Below are positions 1 through 5,594 of a stretch of 5,594 nucleotides of DNA, piece after piece. The stretch's first letter is position 1. Each line of letters begins with the position of its first letter. The notes beneath the pieces were generated by a model, which saw nothing but the letters and a program-made list of their open reading frames with translations, was not told where the DNA came from and did not search any database. Where the stretch lies: assembly GCA_947447845.1 (NCBI GenBank), contig CANFNO010000224.1, forward strand, positions 1 to 5,594, in the 5' to 3' direction. Source of the DNA: Burkholderiales bacterium (lineage in GTDB: Bacteria > Pseudomonadota > Gammaproteobacteria > Burkholderiales > Burkholderiaceae). The translations under genes and the position numbers were made by a program.

Positions 1-1370
1 CGCTCCATGATGCCGGCCATGCCTAGATGACCGATTCGGGCCGGGCTCCCCTTTGCAATTCCGCAGCCGTTGTCCTGCACAGTCAGTTCAAGTTCGTTGG
101 CGCTTCCGCGCAGCGATACGACCAACCGGGTGGCGCGGGAATGGCGAATGGCGTTTTCCAGGGCCTCACGCGCGATCATGAAGATGGCGTATTCACAAGA
201 AGATTCCCAACGCTGGATGGCTACTTCAGGTGCGACTTCGAACACCAGATGCATGGAGCTTTTGCGCAGGGCGCGCGCGCGCAGTTCGTTGTCCAATGCG
301 GCAGCCAACCCATGTTCGTCCAGCATGGAGGGGTGTAGCTCTGCCAGTACCAGGCGCATCTGCTGTATGGCCTGATCGATGAGAAACTGCATCTGCGTAT
401 CCAGCCCTTGCAATTTCGGCGACAACTTTCCGGGCCTCAGGGCGCCCATGGCGTCATAAATGAGGCGTATAGCGGCAACTGTTTGACCCAACTGATCATG
501 CAAAAGTCTTGCGGTGCGCTTGACCAGCTCTTTTTCCTGTGACATCAGTCGGTGAGTCAGACGCGAGAGTTGCGTGCGCGCATCCTGCCGCTCCACGTCG
601 GCGGCGAGCAGTTCTGTCACGTCGCGCAGGGTCGTGATCAGCACATGGCCGGTGTTGGTCTTCACTTGAGAGATGGAGCCCTCCAGGTCAATTTCGCGAC
701 CATCCGCGCGCAGTCCCTTGATGATGCGCAAGCCCATCATGCGGGGGGCCGAACTGCTTGCGCAAAACGCCGCGCGGTGCCCCGCGTGCGCCAGACGAAA
801 GCGTTCGGGGAGCAATAGATCGATGTTGCGATCGATTTGGGTTTCTGAGCGGTACCCAAATACCCTTTCTGCTCCGGGATTGAAGGTCTGAATGCGGCCA
901 TTCTCATCGGTGCTGATGATGGCTTCGTTGGATGAATTCACGATCGCGTTAAGGCGCTCGTGTTCCTGTCGCAAGCGCTCGGCGTCCTGATAGCGTTGAG
1001 TGACGTTGCGCACCAGCACGACGGTTGCGCGCTTGTCGTTGAGGTCAATATCTTCGGTGTCAATTTCGACTTGAATGACGTTTCCCTCGCGGTCCCGATG
1101 GCGCCACATGCGCAAGGGATAACGCTCTTTGGCAGGCCGCCTCATGTGTTCTTCCATGATGGGCCAGTCCTGCGGATGGTGAATGTCAGATAGATGCAAC
1201 TCCACAAGCTGCGCGACGGTGTGGCCGTAGCATCCGGCTGCCGCCAGGTTGGCCAACAAGACGCGACCCGTCTCTTTGTCGTAAACCAGCATGGGTAGCG
1301 GATTGCGCTCAAAGAGCAATCGATAGGTCAGATGAAATGGCGATTCGCCAGGGAAGGTGGTAGGTGTCAT
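1..1370 (-). CDS. PAS-domain sensor histidine kinase, NarL/UhpB (HisKA_3) type, 3' end outside window
   Basis: This is the sensor half of a two-component system: it autophosphorylates on histidine and passes the phosphate to a response regulator, usually a LuxR/NarL-type DNA-binding protein. The 456 visible codons hold a first PAS domain (about 17-125), a second PAS domain (about 136-255, with the typical NPGAERVFGY stretch at 164-173), a dimerisation/phosphoacceptor helix with HDQLGQ at 291-296 (H291 the likely phosphorylated residue, D292/Q296 fitting the family's DxxxQ phosphatase motif), and a HATPase domain with an N box (EALENAIRH, 402-410), G1 box (DNGCGI, 433-438) and the start of the G2 box (GHLGMAG, 447-453). 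No membrane segment or signal peptide is visible, so it should be a soluble cytosolic sensor. The ATG at 1370 is the only good start: the frame is open upstream to a TGA but offers no ATG, GTG or TTG. The protein is cut by the left edge, probably a few tens of residues before its end. The signal is unknown; no haem- or flavin-binding PAS motif was recognised. Confidence 0.93.
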   Translation of the reverse strand, partial: MTPTTFPGESPFHLTYRLLFERNPLPMLVYDKETGRVLLANLAAAGCYGHTVAQLVELHLSDIHHPQDWPIMEEHMRRPAKERYPLRMWRHRDREGNVIQVEIDTEDIDLNDKRATVVLVRNVTQRYQDAERLRQEHERLNAIVNSSNEAIISTDENGRIQTFNPGAERVFGYRSETQIDRNIDLLLPERFRLAHAGHRAAFCASSSAPRMMGLRIIKGLRADGREIDLEGSISQVKTNTGHVLITTLRDVTELLAADVERQDARTQLSRLTHRLMSQEKELVKRTARLLHDQLGQTVAAIRLIYDAMGALRPGKLSPKLQGLDTQMQFLIDQAIQQMRLVLAELHPSMLDEHGLAAALDNELRARALRKSSMHLVFEVAPEVAIQRWESSCEYAIFMIAREALENAIRHSRATRLVVSLRGSANELELTVQDNGCGIAKGSPARIGHLGMAGIME

Positions 1371-1480
1371 AGGGGGGCGAACCCTACCACCCAGCCCCTG
1401 CGAAGCGACTTGCCAAATGTCCCATTGCGGGCAATTGCATGGCGCAATTCACGTCAATTCACTTCAGAACCTGGCGCGAT
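1371..1480. other. Intergenic gap between permease and kinase genes, with CAATT-type repeats
   Basis: This 110-bp gap separates the permease stop from the kinase start, both read on the minus strand. No stem followed by a T run is seen after the permease stop, so read-through is possible. The gap contains CAATTCAC twice with a 10-bp period (1445-1452, 1455-1462), the palindrome GCAATTGC (1431-1438), and inverted arms ATTGC/GCAAT (1424-1428 with 1431-1435) and AATTGC/GCAATT (1433-1438 with 1444-1449). These could be operator sites for the kinase gene, but no clear -35/-10 pair was identified. Confidence 0.5.
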
Positions 1481-2371
1481 CTATTGCATTTCGGCGGCAG
1501 GTGCGTTCGGTAGCGCGCGCGCACGCAATATGGTGGCCAAAATGCCGCTGCTCACGATGACGGCAATGCCAATCCAGCCCATGGGGGCAATACGGTCACC
1601 AAACAGGGTAAGGCTGAAGATAGAGGCAAACACAATGCCCGAGTACTGCATGCTGGCCACGACCAGGGTGGCCCCGTGGCTGTAAGCGCGCGTCATGCAC
1701 CATTGGCCCAACGAAGCCAGCACGCCGATGGGCACCACCCAAGCCGCATCCTGCCAGCGCACGTTGGCCCATGGTGTCATGTCAGTGAACAGCATGCCGA
1801 CAGCCCCAACGACAGCCGTGCCGACCGAAAAGTAAAACACGGTGCGCTCTTCAGGCTCACCGGCACGCCCCAGGGCCGTCACCTGCATATAGGCCAGTGC
1901 GGCCCCTATGCCCGACAGCAACCCCACCACTCCGGCGAACAACTGGTCGTGGTCGATGGTGGGGCGCAGCGTCAGCACCACGCCGACAAAGCCCATTAGC
2001 ACCGTGAACAGCAGCGGACCTTGCTTTTCTGCCTGGCCATAAAGCAGGGCTCCGCCAACGATAAAAGCCGCCACCCAGACGCCGCTCATGTAATTCAGCG
2101 TCATGGCGGTGGCCAGCGGCAAGTGTGCAATCGCGTAAAACCAGGAACCCAGGGAAACCACCCCAATGGCGCTGCGTGTCACATGCATCATGGGAACCGG
2201 GGTGCGCAGGCTGGCACCCCGTGCCCGCACCACCACGGCCATGAAAATGACGCTGACCACGCCTCGGTAAAACACCAACTCAAAGGTGCTGAAGCTGTGT
2301 GACGCGAACTTGATTCCAACCGCCATGCTGGCGAAGAAGAACGACGCCACCACCATCCATAGCGCTTGCAC
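1481..2371 (-). CDS. EamA/DMT-superfamily permease, ten transmembrane helices
   Basis: This inner-membrane permease belongs to the drug/metabolite transporter superfamily (EamA, RhaT/YdcZ-like fold), whose members export or import amino acids, nucleosides, sugars or other small metabolites. Counting from the GTG at 2371 gives 296 residues, close to the usual 290-310. About ten hydrophobic helices can be placed (roughly 3-23, 29-48, 65-84, 88-108, 119-136, 146-165, 176-195, 209-227, 234-255, 263-282), forming two five-helix EamA repeats, with a charged loop (GEPEERT) before helix 7. Two starts compete. The GTG at 2404 would add 11 residues and overlap the oxygenase gene by 34 bp, but has no ribosome binding site. 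The GTG at 2371 shares its first base with the oxygenase TAG stop and has GGAAGG 9 nt upstream, so it is preferred. An ATG at 2356 is also possible but lacks a good binding site. The coupling suggests the permease moves the substrate or product of the oxygenase; the actual substrate cannot be told. Confidence 0.9.
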   Translation of the reverse strand: MQALWMVVASFFFASMAVGIKFASHSFSTFELVFYRGVVSVIFMAVVVRARGASLRTPVPMMHVTRSAIGVVSLGSWFYAIAHLPLATAMTLNYMSGVWVAAFIVGGALLYGQAEKQGPLLFTVLMGFVGVVLTLRPTIDHDQLFAGVVGLLSGIGAALAYMQVTALGRAGEPEERTVFYFSVGTAVVGAVGMLFTDMTPWANVRWQDAAWVVPIGVLASLGQWCMTRAYSHGATLVVASMQYSGIVFASIFSLTLFGDRIAPMGWIGIAVIVSSGILATILRARALPNAPAAEMQ

Positions 2372-2385
2372 TATGCGGCGCCTTC
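2369..2385 (-). promoter_or_regulatory. Stop-start overlap and ribosome binding site coupling oxygenase and permease
   Basis: On the minus strand the oxygenase TAG stop (2373-2371) and the permease GTG start (2371-2369) share one base as TAGTG. GGAAGG lies 9 nt before the GTG, inside the last oxygenase codons. This arrangement favours reinitiation by the same ribosomes and decides the start against the GTG at 2404, which has no such sequence before it. Confidence 0.6.
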
Positions 2386-3519
2386 CATTCGCTGGCGGTA
2401 CCACTCGTGAAAGTGCTGCATCCCGTCCTCCATGGGGCTCTGGTAAGGGCCGACTTCGTTGTCGCCGCGCGCCAAAAGTGCGGCGCGTCCAGCGTCCATG
2501 CGCTCGCCGATCTCGTCGTCCTCGATGCAGGTTTCCATATAAGCCGCTTGTTGGGCCTCGACGAATTCGCGCTCGAAAGCCGCGATCTCCTCCGGGTAAA
2601 AGAACTCAACCATGTTCATGGTTTTGTTCACGCCCATAGGGTGCAGGGTGGAGACTGTCAGCACATGCGGATACCACTCGATCATGATGTGCGGGTAATA
2701 GGTCAGCCAGATGGCTCCGTGCTGTGGGGGCACATGGTTGCGGTATTGCAGCAATGCCTTGTGCCAGCGCTCGTACACCGGGCTGCCTGCTCTGCCCAAC
2801 CGGTTGGCTACACCCACAGTCTGCACCGAATGGTGCTTGCCAAATTCCCAGCGCAAATCGTCGCAGGTGACGAAATGGCCCAGGCCCGGATGGAACGGGC
2901 CTACGTGGTAGTCCTCCAGATAGACCTCGATAAAAGTCTTCCAGTTGTAGTTGCATTCGTGCAGTTCCACATGGTCCAGCACGTAGCCGTCAAAGTTCAG
3001 ATCGGCGCGTGGCCCCAGGTTGGCCAGTTGAGCCGCGACATCAACACCATTGTGTTCAAACAGCAGACCGTTCCATTCCTGCAGCTTGTAGTTGTTCAGG
3101 TTCAGGCAGGGGTCATGGCTGAAATGCGGTGCGCCCAGCAATGTGCCGGCAGGGGCGCTGCCGTTTTGGGTGCCGCTATAGGTCCAACGGTGCAATGGGC
3201 AGACGATATTGCCTGCAGCGCTGCCCTTGTTGGTTTCATTGAGCGAGCCACGGCCTTTAAGCATGATGGCCTGTCGGTGTCGGCACACGTTGGATACCAA
3301 CTCAATGCCTGCGGCATTGCGCAGAAGAGCACGGCCCTCGCCTTCCTGGGGCAGGGCGTAATAGTCGCCAGGGTTAGGCACGCTCAACGCGTGGCCGACA
3401 TAGCGGGGGCCGTTCTTGAAGATGTGCTGCATCTCCTGCGCATAAAGCACAGGATCAAAATAGCTTGAAACGGGGAGCTGGCTGTGCGCCTGCTGCAGCG
3501 AGAGACTGAGATCAGACAT
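2371..3519 (-). CDS. Rieske [2Fe-2S] ring-hydroxylating oxygenase, alpha subunit
   Basis: This is the catalytic subunit of a Rieske non-haem iron oxygenase, which takes electrons from a reductase through a [2Fe-2S] cluster and uses a mononuclear Fe(II) to insert oxygen into an aromatic ring or to hydroxylate/demethylate other substrates. In its 382 residues the cluster ligands are C79-x-H81 and C107-x2-H110. The spacing between H81 and C107 is 25 residues, longer than the usual 15-17. The iron site lies in the C-terminal SRPBCC domain: NWKTFIE (192-198), then E202, H205 and H210 in LEDYHVGPFH, with a third ligand probably D334 or D335. E202 sits where naphthalene dioxygenase has its bridging Asp205; Glu here is known from carnitine monooxygenase CntA. 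The FHEWYRQRM tail is typical of single-subunit alpha oxygenases. No beta subunit, ferredoxin or reductase is in the window. The ATG at 3519 has a weak AGGT upstream. It is divergent from xseB and coupled to the permease gene. The family call is secure; the substrate is unknown. Confidence 0.94.
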   Translation of the reverse strand: MSDLSLSLQQAHSQLPVSSYFDPVLYAQEMQHIFKNGPRYVGHALSVPNPGDYYALPQEGEGRALLRNAAGIELVSNVCRHRQAIMLKGRGSLNETNKGSAAGNIVCPLHRWTYSGTQNGSAPAGTLLGAPHFSHDPCLNLNNYKLQEWNGLLFEHNGVDVAAQLANLGPRADLNFDGYVLDHVELHECNYNWKTFIEVYLEDYHVGPFHPGLGHFVTCDDLRWEFGKHHSVQTVGVANRLGRAGSPVYERWHKALLQYRNHVPPQHGAIWLTYYPHIMIEWYPHVLTVSTLHPMGVNKTMNMVEFFYPEEIAAFEREFVEAQQAAYMETCIEDDEIGERMDAGRAALLARGDNEVGPYQSPMEDGMQHFHEWYRQRMEGAA

Positions 3520-3589
3520 GGGTGACCTGACTCGCAGTCTGCGGTGGCACTACGCCTCTTTGTGGATTAAAACGCTGGGGAAAGAATGT

Positions 3590-3608
3590 TTTGCACAGTA
3601 TTTGCACA
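3590..3608. repeat. TTTGCACA direct repeat, 11-bp period
   Basis: TTTGCACA occurs at 3590-3597 and again at 3601-3608, separated by GTA, so both copies lie on the same face of the helix. They are 71-89 bp upstream of the oxygenase start codon and could be tandem half-sites for a transcription factor acting on that gene. The repeat is seen directly; the operator role is inferred. Confidence 0.5.
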
Positions 3609-3640
3609 ACTCGGTCCTTAAAAAGGTCAATAAACCCCCC

Positions 3641-3660
3641 GCTTAAAGGGGCTTGAAGGG
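3641..3660. repeat. Tandem 10-mer GCTTAAAGGG / GCTTGAAGGG
   Basis: Two directly adjacent 10-bp units match at nine of ten positions (3641-3650 and 3651-3660). Just before them is a run of six C, so a CCCC...GGGG stem could also form, but no T run follows, which argues against a terminator. Function is unknown. Confidence 0.4.
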
Positions 3661-3740
3661 CAGTTACCTCGAGAGCTGCCGGGGCATGCATTGTAAGCCG
3701 TGAATATTTTCAGACGTGGAACCTTTCCCCTTCGAGGTTC

Positions 3741-3795
3741 TGTTTGATTCTGAGCGCCTAAAATCAGGTCGTGCGGTTATGCCGCGAATCAAACA
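3741..3795 (+). promoter_or_regulatory. 10-bp inverted repeat with nested pairings upstream of xseB
   Basis: TGTTTGATTC (3741-3750) is perfectly complementary in reverse to GAATCAAACA (3786-3795). The 35 bp between the arms contains a second stem GCGG-TTATG-CCGC (3773-3785) directly against the right arm. TGATT inside the left arm (3745-3749) can alternatively pair with AATCA at 3762-3766, so two folds exclude each other. The right arm ends 11 bp before the xseB ATG. If transcribed it could be a leader RNA structure; if not, it may be an operator. The pairings are seen; any role is inferred. Confidence 0.4.
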
Positions 3796-3806
3796 CCTAA
3801 AGATCC

Positions 3807-4076
3807 ATGCCCAAGGCCAGCGCCCACCCCAAGTCAGTGTCCAGTCCATCCAGCGATACAGGGGACGTCACGTCTCCCGCAAGCTATGAAGACGCAATGC
3901 AAGAACTCGAAACCCTCGTGCGCCGCCTGGAGTCCGGCGAAATGCCGCTAGACCAATTGTTGACCGGTTACCAGCGCGGTGCGTTTTTGTTGCAGTTCTG
4001 CCGCGACAAACTGCAGTCTGTCGAAGATCAGATCAAGGTGCTCGACGAGGGCTCTCTTAAGGTCTGGAAGGCTTGA
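3807..4076 (+). CDS. xseB: Exodeoxyribonuclease VII small subunit
   Basis: XseB is the small subunit of exonuclease VII, which degrades single-stranded DNA from both ends into oligonucleotides together with the large subunit XseA (not in this window). The family core covers about residues 27-84: [20 protein letters not shown] at 27-46, then the second helix with [15 protein letters not shown] (55-69). These form the two-helix hairpin typical of the family. The protein has 89 residues against about 80 in E. coli; the difference is a Ser/Pro-rich N-terminal tail of about 25 residues. The ATG at 3807 has only a poor ribosome binding site (AAAGA close by), with the large inverted repeat just upstream. 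It is the first gene of the xseB-ispA-dxs set, and its TGA overlaps the ispA start. The identity rests on both sequence and context. Confidence 0.95.
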   Translation: MPKASAHPKSVSSPSSDTGDVTSPASYEDAMQELETLVRRLESGEMPLDQLLTGYQRGAFLLQFCRDKLQSVEDQIKVLDEGSLKVWKA

Positions 4077-5029
4077 TGATGGTCTTAACCGGGACTGGCG
4101 AAATGGGCTCTGAGGTGTTTCAACTTGAACTTTGGTCGGGCATACGCCTTCTGCAGGTGGAGCGTGCACTGGAGCAATGGGTCACTGCCGAAGCGCCCAG
4201 CGGCTCAGGGCACGCGGCGCCCGCCGCTCTGGTGGAAGCCATGCGGTATTCGGTGCTCGATGGCGGCAAGCGGTTGCGGCCCTTGCTGGTTCTGGCGGCG
4301 CATGAAGCCGTAGGCAGCGAAGTCGGCTCAGTCGCCGCTTTGCGTGCAGCCTGTGCCGTCGAGTTGATCCACGCTTATTCCCTCGTGCACGACGACATGC
4401 CCTGCATGGATAACGATGTGCTGCGCCGGGGCAAGCCCACGGTCCACGTGCGTTTTGGTGAAGCCAGTGCCTTGTTGGCAGGTGACGCCTTGCAGGCCCT
4501 GGCCTTTGAATTGTTGACGCCAGAGGATGCGAGCGTGGACTGCGCCACCCAGGCCCGTTTGTGCAGCTTGTTGGCGCGAGCCGCAGGCAGTGCGGGTATG
4601 GCCGGCGGGCAGGCCATCGATCTAGCCAGTGTCGGGCACAAATTAGCGCAAGACGAGTTGCGCGAAATGCACCAACTCAAGACGGGTGCTTTGTTGCAAG
4701 GAAGTGTGCTGATGGGTGCGTATTGCGGCCAGCCGGATGCGCTGGCCCTGGCTGGACTGCGGGATTACGGGGCTGCTATCGGGTTGGCATTTCAGGTGGT
4801 CGATGACATTCTCGACGTGACTGCGGACACCAGTACCCTGGGCAAGACGGCCGGCAAGGATGCTGACAACGACAAGCCCACTTATGTCTCGCTGATGGGA
4901 CTGGAGCAGAGCCAAGCCTATGCACAAGAGCTTTTGACCCAGGCGAAGCAGGCGCTGCGTCACAGTGGTCTGGAAAACACTCTGGCGCTAGCGGCACTTG
5001 CTGATATGGTGGTCAATCGCGCGAGCTAA
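4076..5029 (+). CDS. ispA: Farnesyl diphosphate synthase (geranyltranstransferase)
   Basis: This cytosolic class I prenyltransferase condenses dimethylallyl diphosphate with two isopentenyl diphosphates to give farnesyl diphosphate, the precursor of quinone side chains, undecaprenyl diphosphate and hopanoids. Counting from the ATG at 4076 (317 residues), GGKRLRP lies at 63-69, the first aspartate-rich motif at 106-112 (D106, D107, D112 in DDMPCMD, with the two-residue insertion of bacterial type), KTGALL at 202-207, and the second aspartate-rich motif DDILD at 243-247. The family is usually about 295-300 residues, so the N-terminus may be shorter. Possible starts are TTG 4073, ATG 4076 (sharing one base with the xseB TGA), ATG 4079 and ATG 4103. 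GGAAGG lies 4 nt before the ATG at 4076 and 7 nt before the one at 4079, so either is plausible. It is translationally coupled to xseB and followed by dxs after 25 bp. A longer-chain prenyl synthase is unlikely given the gene order. Confidence 0.95.
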   Translation: MMVLTGTGEMGSEVFQLELWSGIRLLQVERALEQWVTAEAPSGSGHAAPAALVEAMRYSVLDGGKRLRPLLVLAAHEAVGSEVGSVAALRAACAVELIHAYSLVHDDMPCMDNDVLRRGKPTVHVRFGEASALLAGDALQALAFELLTPEDASVDCATQARLCSLLARAAGSAGMAGGQAIDLASVGHKLAQDELREMHQLKTGALLQGSVLMGAYCGQPDALALAGLRDYGAAIGLAFQVVDDILDVTADTSTLGKTAGKDADNDKPTYVSLMGLEQSQAYAQELLTQAKQALRHSGLENTLALAALADMVVNRAS

Positions 5030-5054
5030 CGCACTGCAAAATACACTTACAAAA

Positions 5055-5594
5055 ATGCCGAATCAATCCTACCCATTGCTGGAAACCGTTAGCGGCCCGG
5101 CCGATCTCCGCAAGTTGCAGCGCCCGCAGTTGCACGCCCTGGCCGACGAATTGCGGCAATTTTTGCTCAATAGTGTGGCCACTACCGGTGGCCATCTGAG
5201 TTCTAACTTGGGCACGGTGGAACTCACCATTGCGCTGCACTATGTGTTCAATACGCCGAATGACCGTCTGGTATGGGACGTGGGCCACCAAACCTATCCG
5301 CACAAAATTTTAACGGGCCGACGCGCGCGTATGCCGAGCCTGCGCCAGTTGGGTGGTTTGAGCGGTTTTCCGCAACGCGCCGAGAGCGAGTTCGACACTT
5401 TCGGCACGGCACACTCGAGCACCTCGATTTCGGCCGCCTTGGGGATGGCCCTGGCCTCCAAGATCAAGGGCGAGGAGCGACGCGCCATTGCCATCATTGG
5501 TGACGGTGCAATGACTGCCGGTATGGCGTTTGAGGCGCTGAATAATGGGGGTGTGGCCGACTGTGACCTGTTGGTGATTCTGAACGACAACGAC
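5055..5594 (+). CDS. dxs: 1-deoxy-D-xylulose-5-phosphate synthase, N-terminal part
   Basis: Dxs is the thiamine-diphosphate enzyme that joins pyruvate and glyceraldehyde 3-phosphate to form 1-deoxy-D-xylulose 5-phosphate, the committed entry to the MEP isoprenoid pathway and a precursor of thiamine and pyridoxal phosphate. The 180 codons present cover about the first 29% of the usual 620-640 residues. They contain the conserved [14 protein letters not shown] (45-58, with H47), [17 protein letters not shown] (74-90), HSSTSIS (120-126) and the thiamine-diphosphate motif opening at GDGAMTAG (149-156), ending with ILNDND (175-180). The residue before H120 is Ala where E. coli has Gly, which I believe is normal in this bacterial group. 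The ATG at 5055 follows the ispA stop by 25 bp with no recognisable ribosome binding site but an A-rich leader. The gene is cut by the right edge, with no sign of damage. Confidence 0.96.
   Translation, partial: MPNQSYPLLETVSGPADLRKLQRPQLHALADELRQFLLNSVATTGGHLSSNLGTVELTIALHYVFNTPNDRLVWDVGHQTYPHKILTGRRARMPSLRQLGGLSGFPQRAESEFDTFGTAHSSTSISAALGMALASKIKGEERRAIAIIGDGAMTAGMAFEALNNGGVADCDLLVILNDND

Larger units (their letters stand above)
3520..3806. promoter_or_regulatory. Divergent control region between the oxygenase and xseB
   Basis: This 287-bp non-coding stretch must hold the promoters for both the minus-strand oxygenase unit and the plus-strand xseB-ispA-dxs unit. It is visibly richer in A and T than the flanking genes. 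It holds a TTTGCACA direct repeat (3590-3608), the short palindrome CCTT-AAA-AAGG (3616-3626), a tandem 10-mer (3641-3660), a CCCC/GGGG arm pair around GCTTAAA (3637-3651), and a large inverted repeat next to xseB (3741-3795). The best single -10-like hexamer on the plus strand is TAAAAT (3759-3764), but no good -35 lies 16-18 bp before it. On the minus strand TTGACC and TTGTGC resemble -35 boxes without convincing -10 partners. Promoter positions are therefore left open. Confidence 0.6.

Noticed and set aside
271..282. Run of six GC dinucleotides that could form Z-DNA
   Set aside because: It encodes an Arg/Ala-rich stretch (LRARALR) between the kinase H box and ATPase domain in normal frame, so codon bias is enough to explain it.
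2407..3468. Long open frame of 353 codons on the plus strand opposite the oxygenase gene
   Set aside because: It lies entirely antisense to a gene with clear Rieske and iron-site motifs, its translation shows no recognisable domain, and such shadows are common in GC-rich DNA.
3637..3654. CCCC/GGGG stem as a possible rho-independent terminator
   Set aside because: The stem is only 4 bp, no T run follows on either strand, and it lies between divergent 5' ends where no transcript needs to end.
3744..3764. TTGATT and TAAAAT as a sigma-70 promoter for xseB
   Set aside because: The hexamers are only 9 bp apart, far from the required 16-18 bp, so they cannot act as one promoter.
3664..3849. 61-codon minus-strand frame across the xseB start
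   Set aside because: It overlaps the well-supported xseB start antisense and has no recognisable domain or ribosome binding site.
3779..3889. A 36-codon basic open frame starting inside the inverted repeat and overlapping xseB out of frame
   Set aside because: There is no strong ribosome binding site, and most of it overlaps xseB, so its composition is explained by that gene. An upstream ORF role cannot be supported without conservation data.
5409..5411. Ala in place of Gly before the conserved HSSTSIS of Dxs
   Set aside because: From general knowledge of the family this looks like ordinary variation in Burkholderiales Dxs, and the surrounding catalytic motifs are intact.

Overview
The window looks like chromosomal DNA of a betaproteobacterium, most likely Burkholderiales and probably close to Comamonadaceae (Rhodoferax/Polaromonas/Acidovorax-like). 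This is inferred from the moderately high GC, the coding style, the xseB-ispA-dxs gene order and the Dxs and IspA protein signatures. No search was run, so the genus is a guess. No tRNA, rRNA, CRISPR array, insertion sequence or phage gene was seen.

Layout. The left two thirds is read on the minus strand, in transcription order: a lone Rieske [2Fe-2S] ring-hydroxylating oxygenase alpha subunit (3519 to 2371), a ten-helix EamA/DMT-type permease whose likely GTG start shares one base with the oxygenase stop codon (2371 to 1481), and a cytosolic two-PAS sensor histidine kinase of the NarL/UhpB type (1370 to beyond the left edge). The right third is read on the plus strand: xseB (exonuclease VII small subunit), ispA (farnesyl diphosphate synthase) overlapping it through TGATG, and the first 180 codons of dxs, which run off the right edge. 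A 287-bp divergent control region (3520-3806) separates the two units. It is AT-richer than the genes and holds several repeats.

How the genes fit together. xseB-ispA-dxs is the familiar proteobacterial isoprenoid cluster. Dxs makes 1-deoxy-D-xylulose 5-phosphate at the entry to the MEP pathway, and IspA condenses the resulting C5 units to farnesyl diphosphate. The minus-strand set (oxygenase, then permease, then sensor kinase) may be one transcript, because the first two genes are translationally coupled and no terminator is visible before the kinase. That would make a small oxidise/transport/sense module, but the substrate cannot be read from sequence and no reductase or ferredoxin partner lies in the window.

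The points most worth a second look are the 25-residue spacing inside the Rieske cluster motif, a 10-bp perfect inverted repeat ending 11 bp before xseB with a competing inner pairing, a TTTGCACA direct repeat with 11-bp period upstream of the oxygenase, and a cluster of CAATT-type repeats ahead of the histidine kinase. I found no convincing evidence of a wholly new system.
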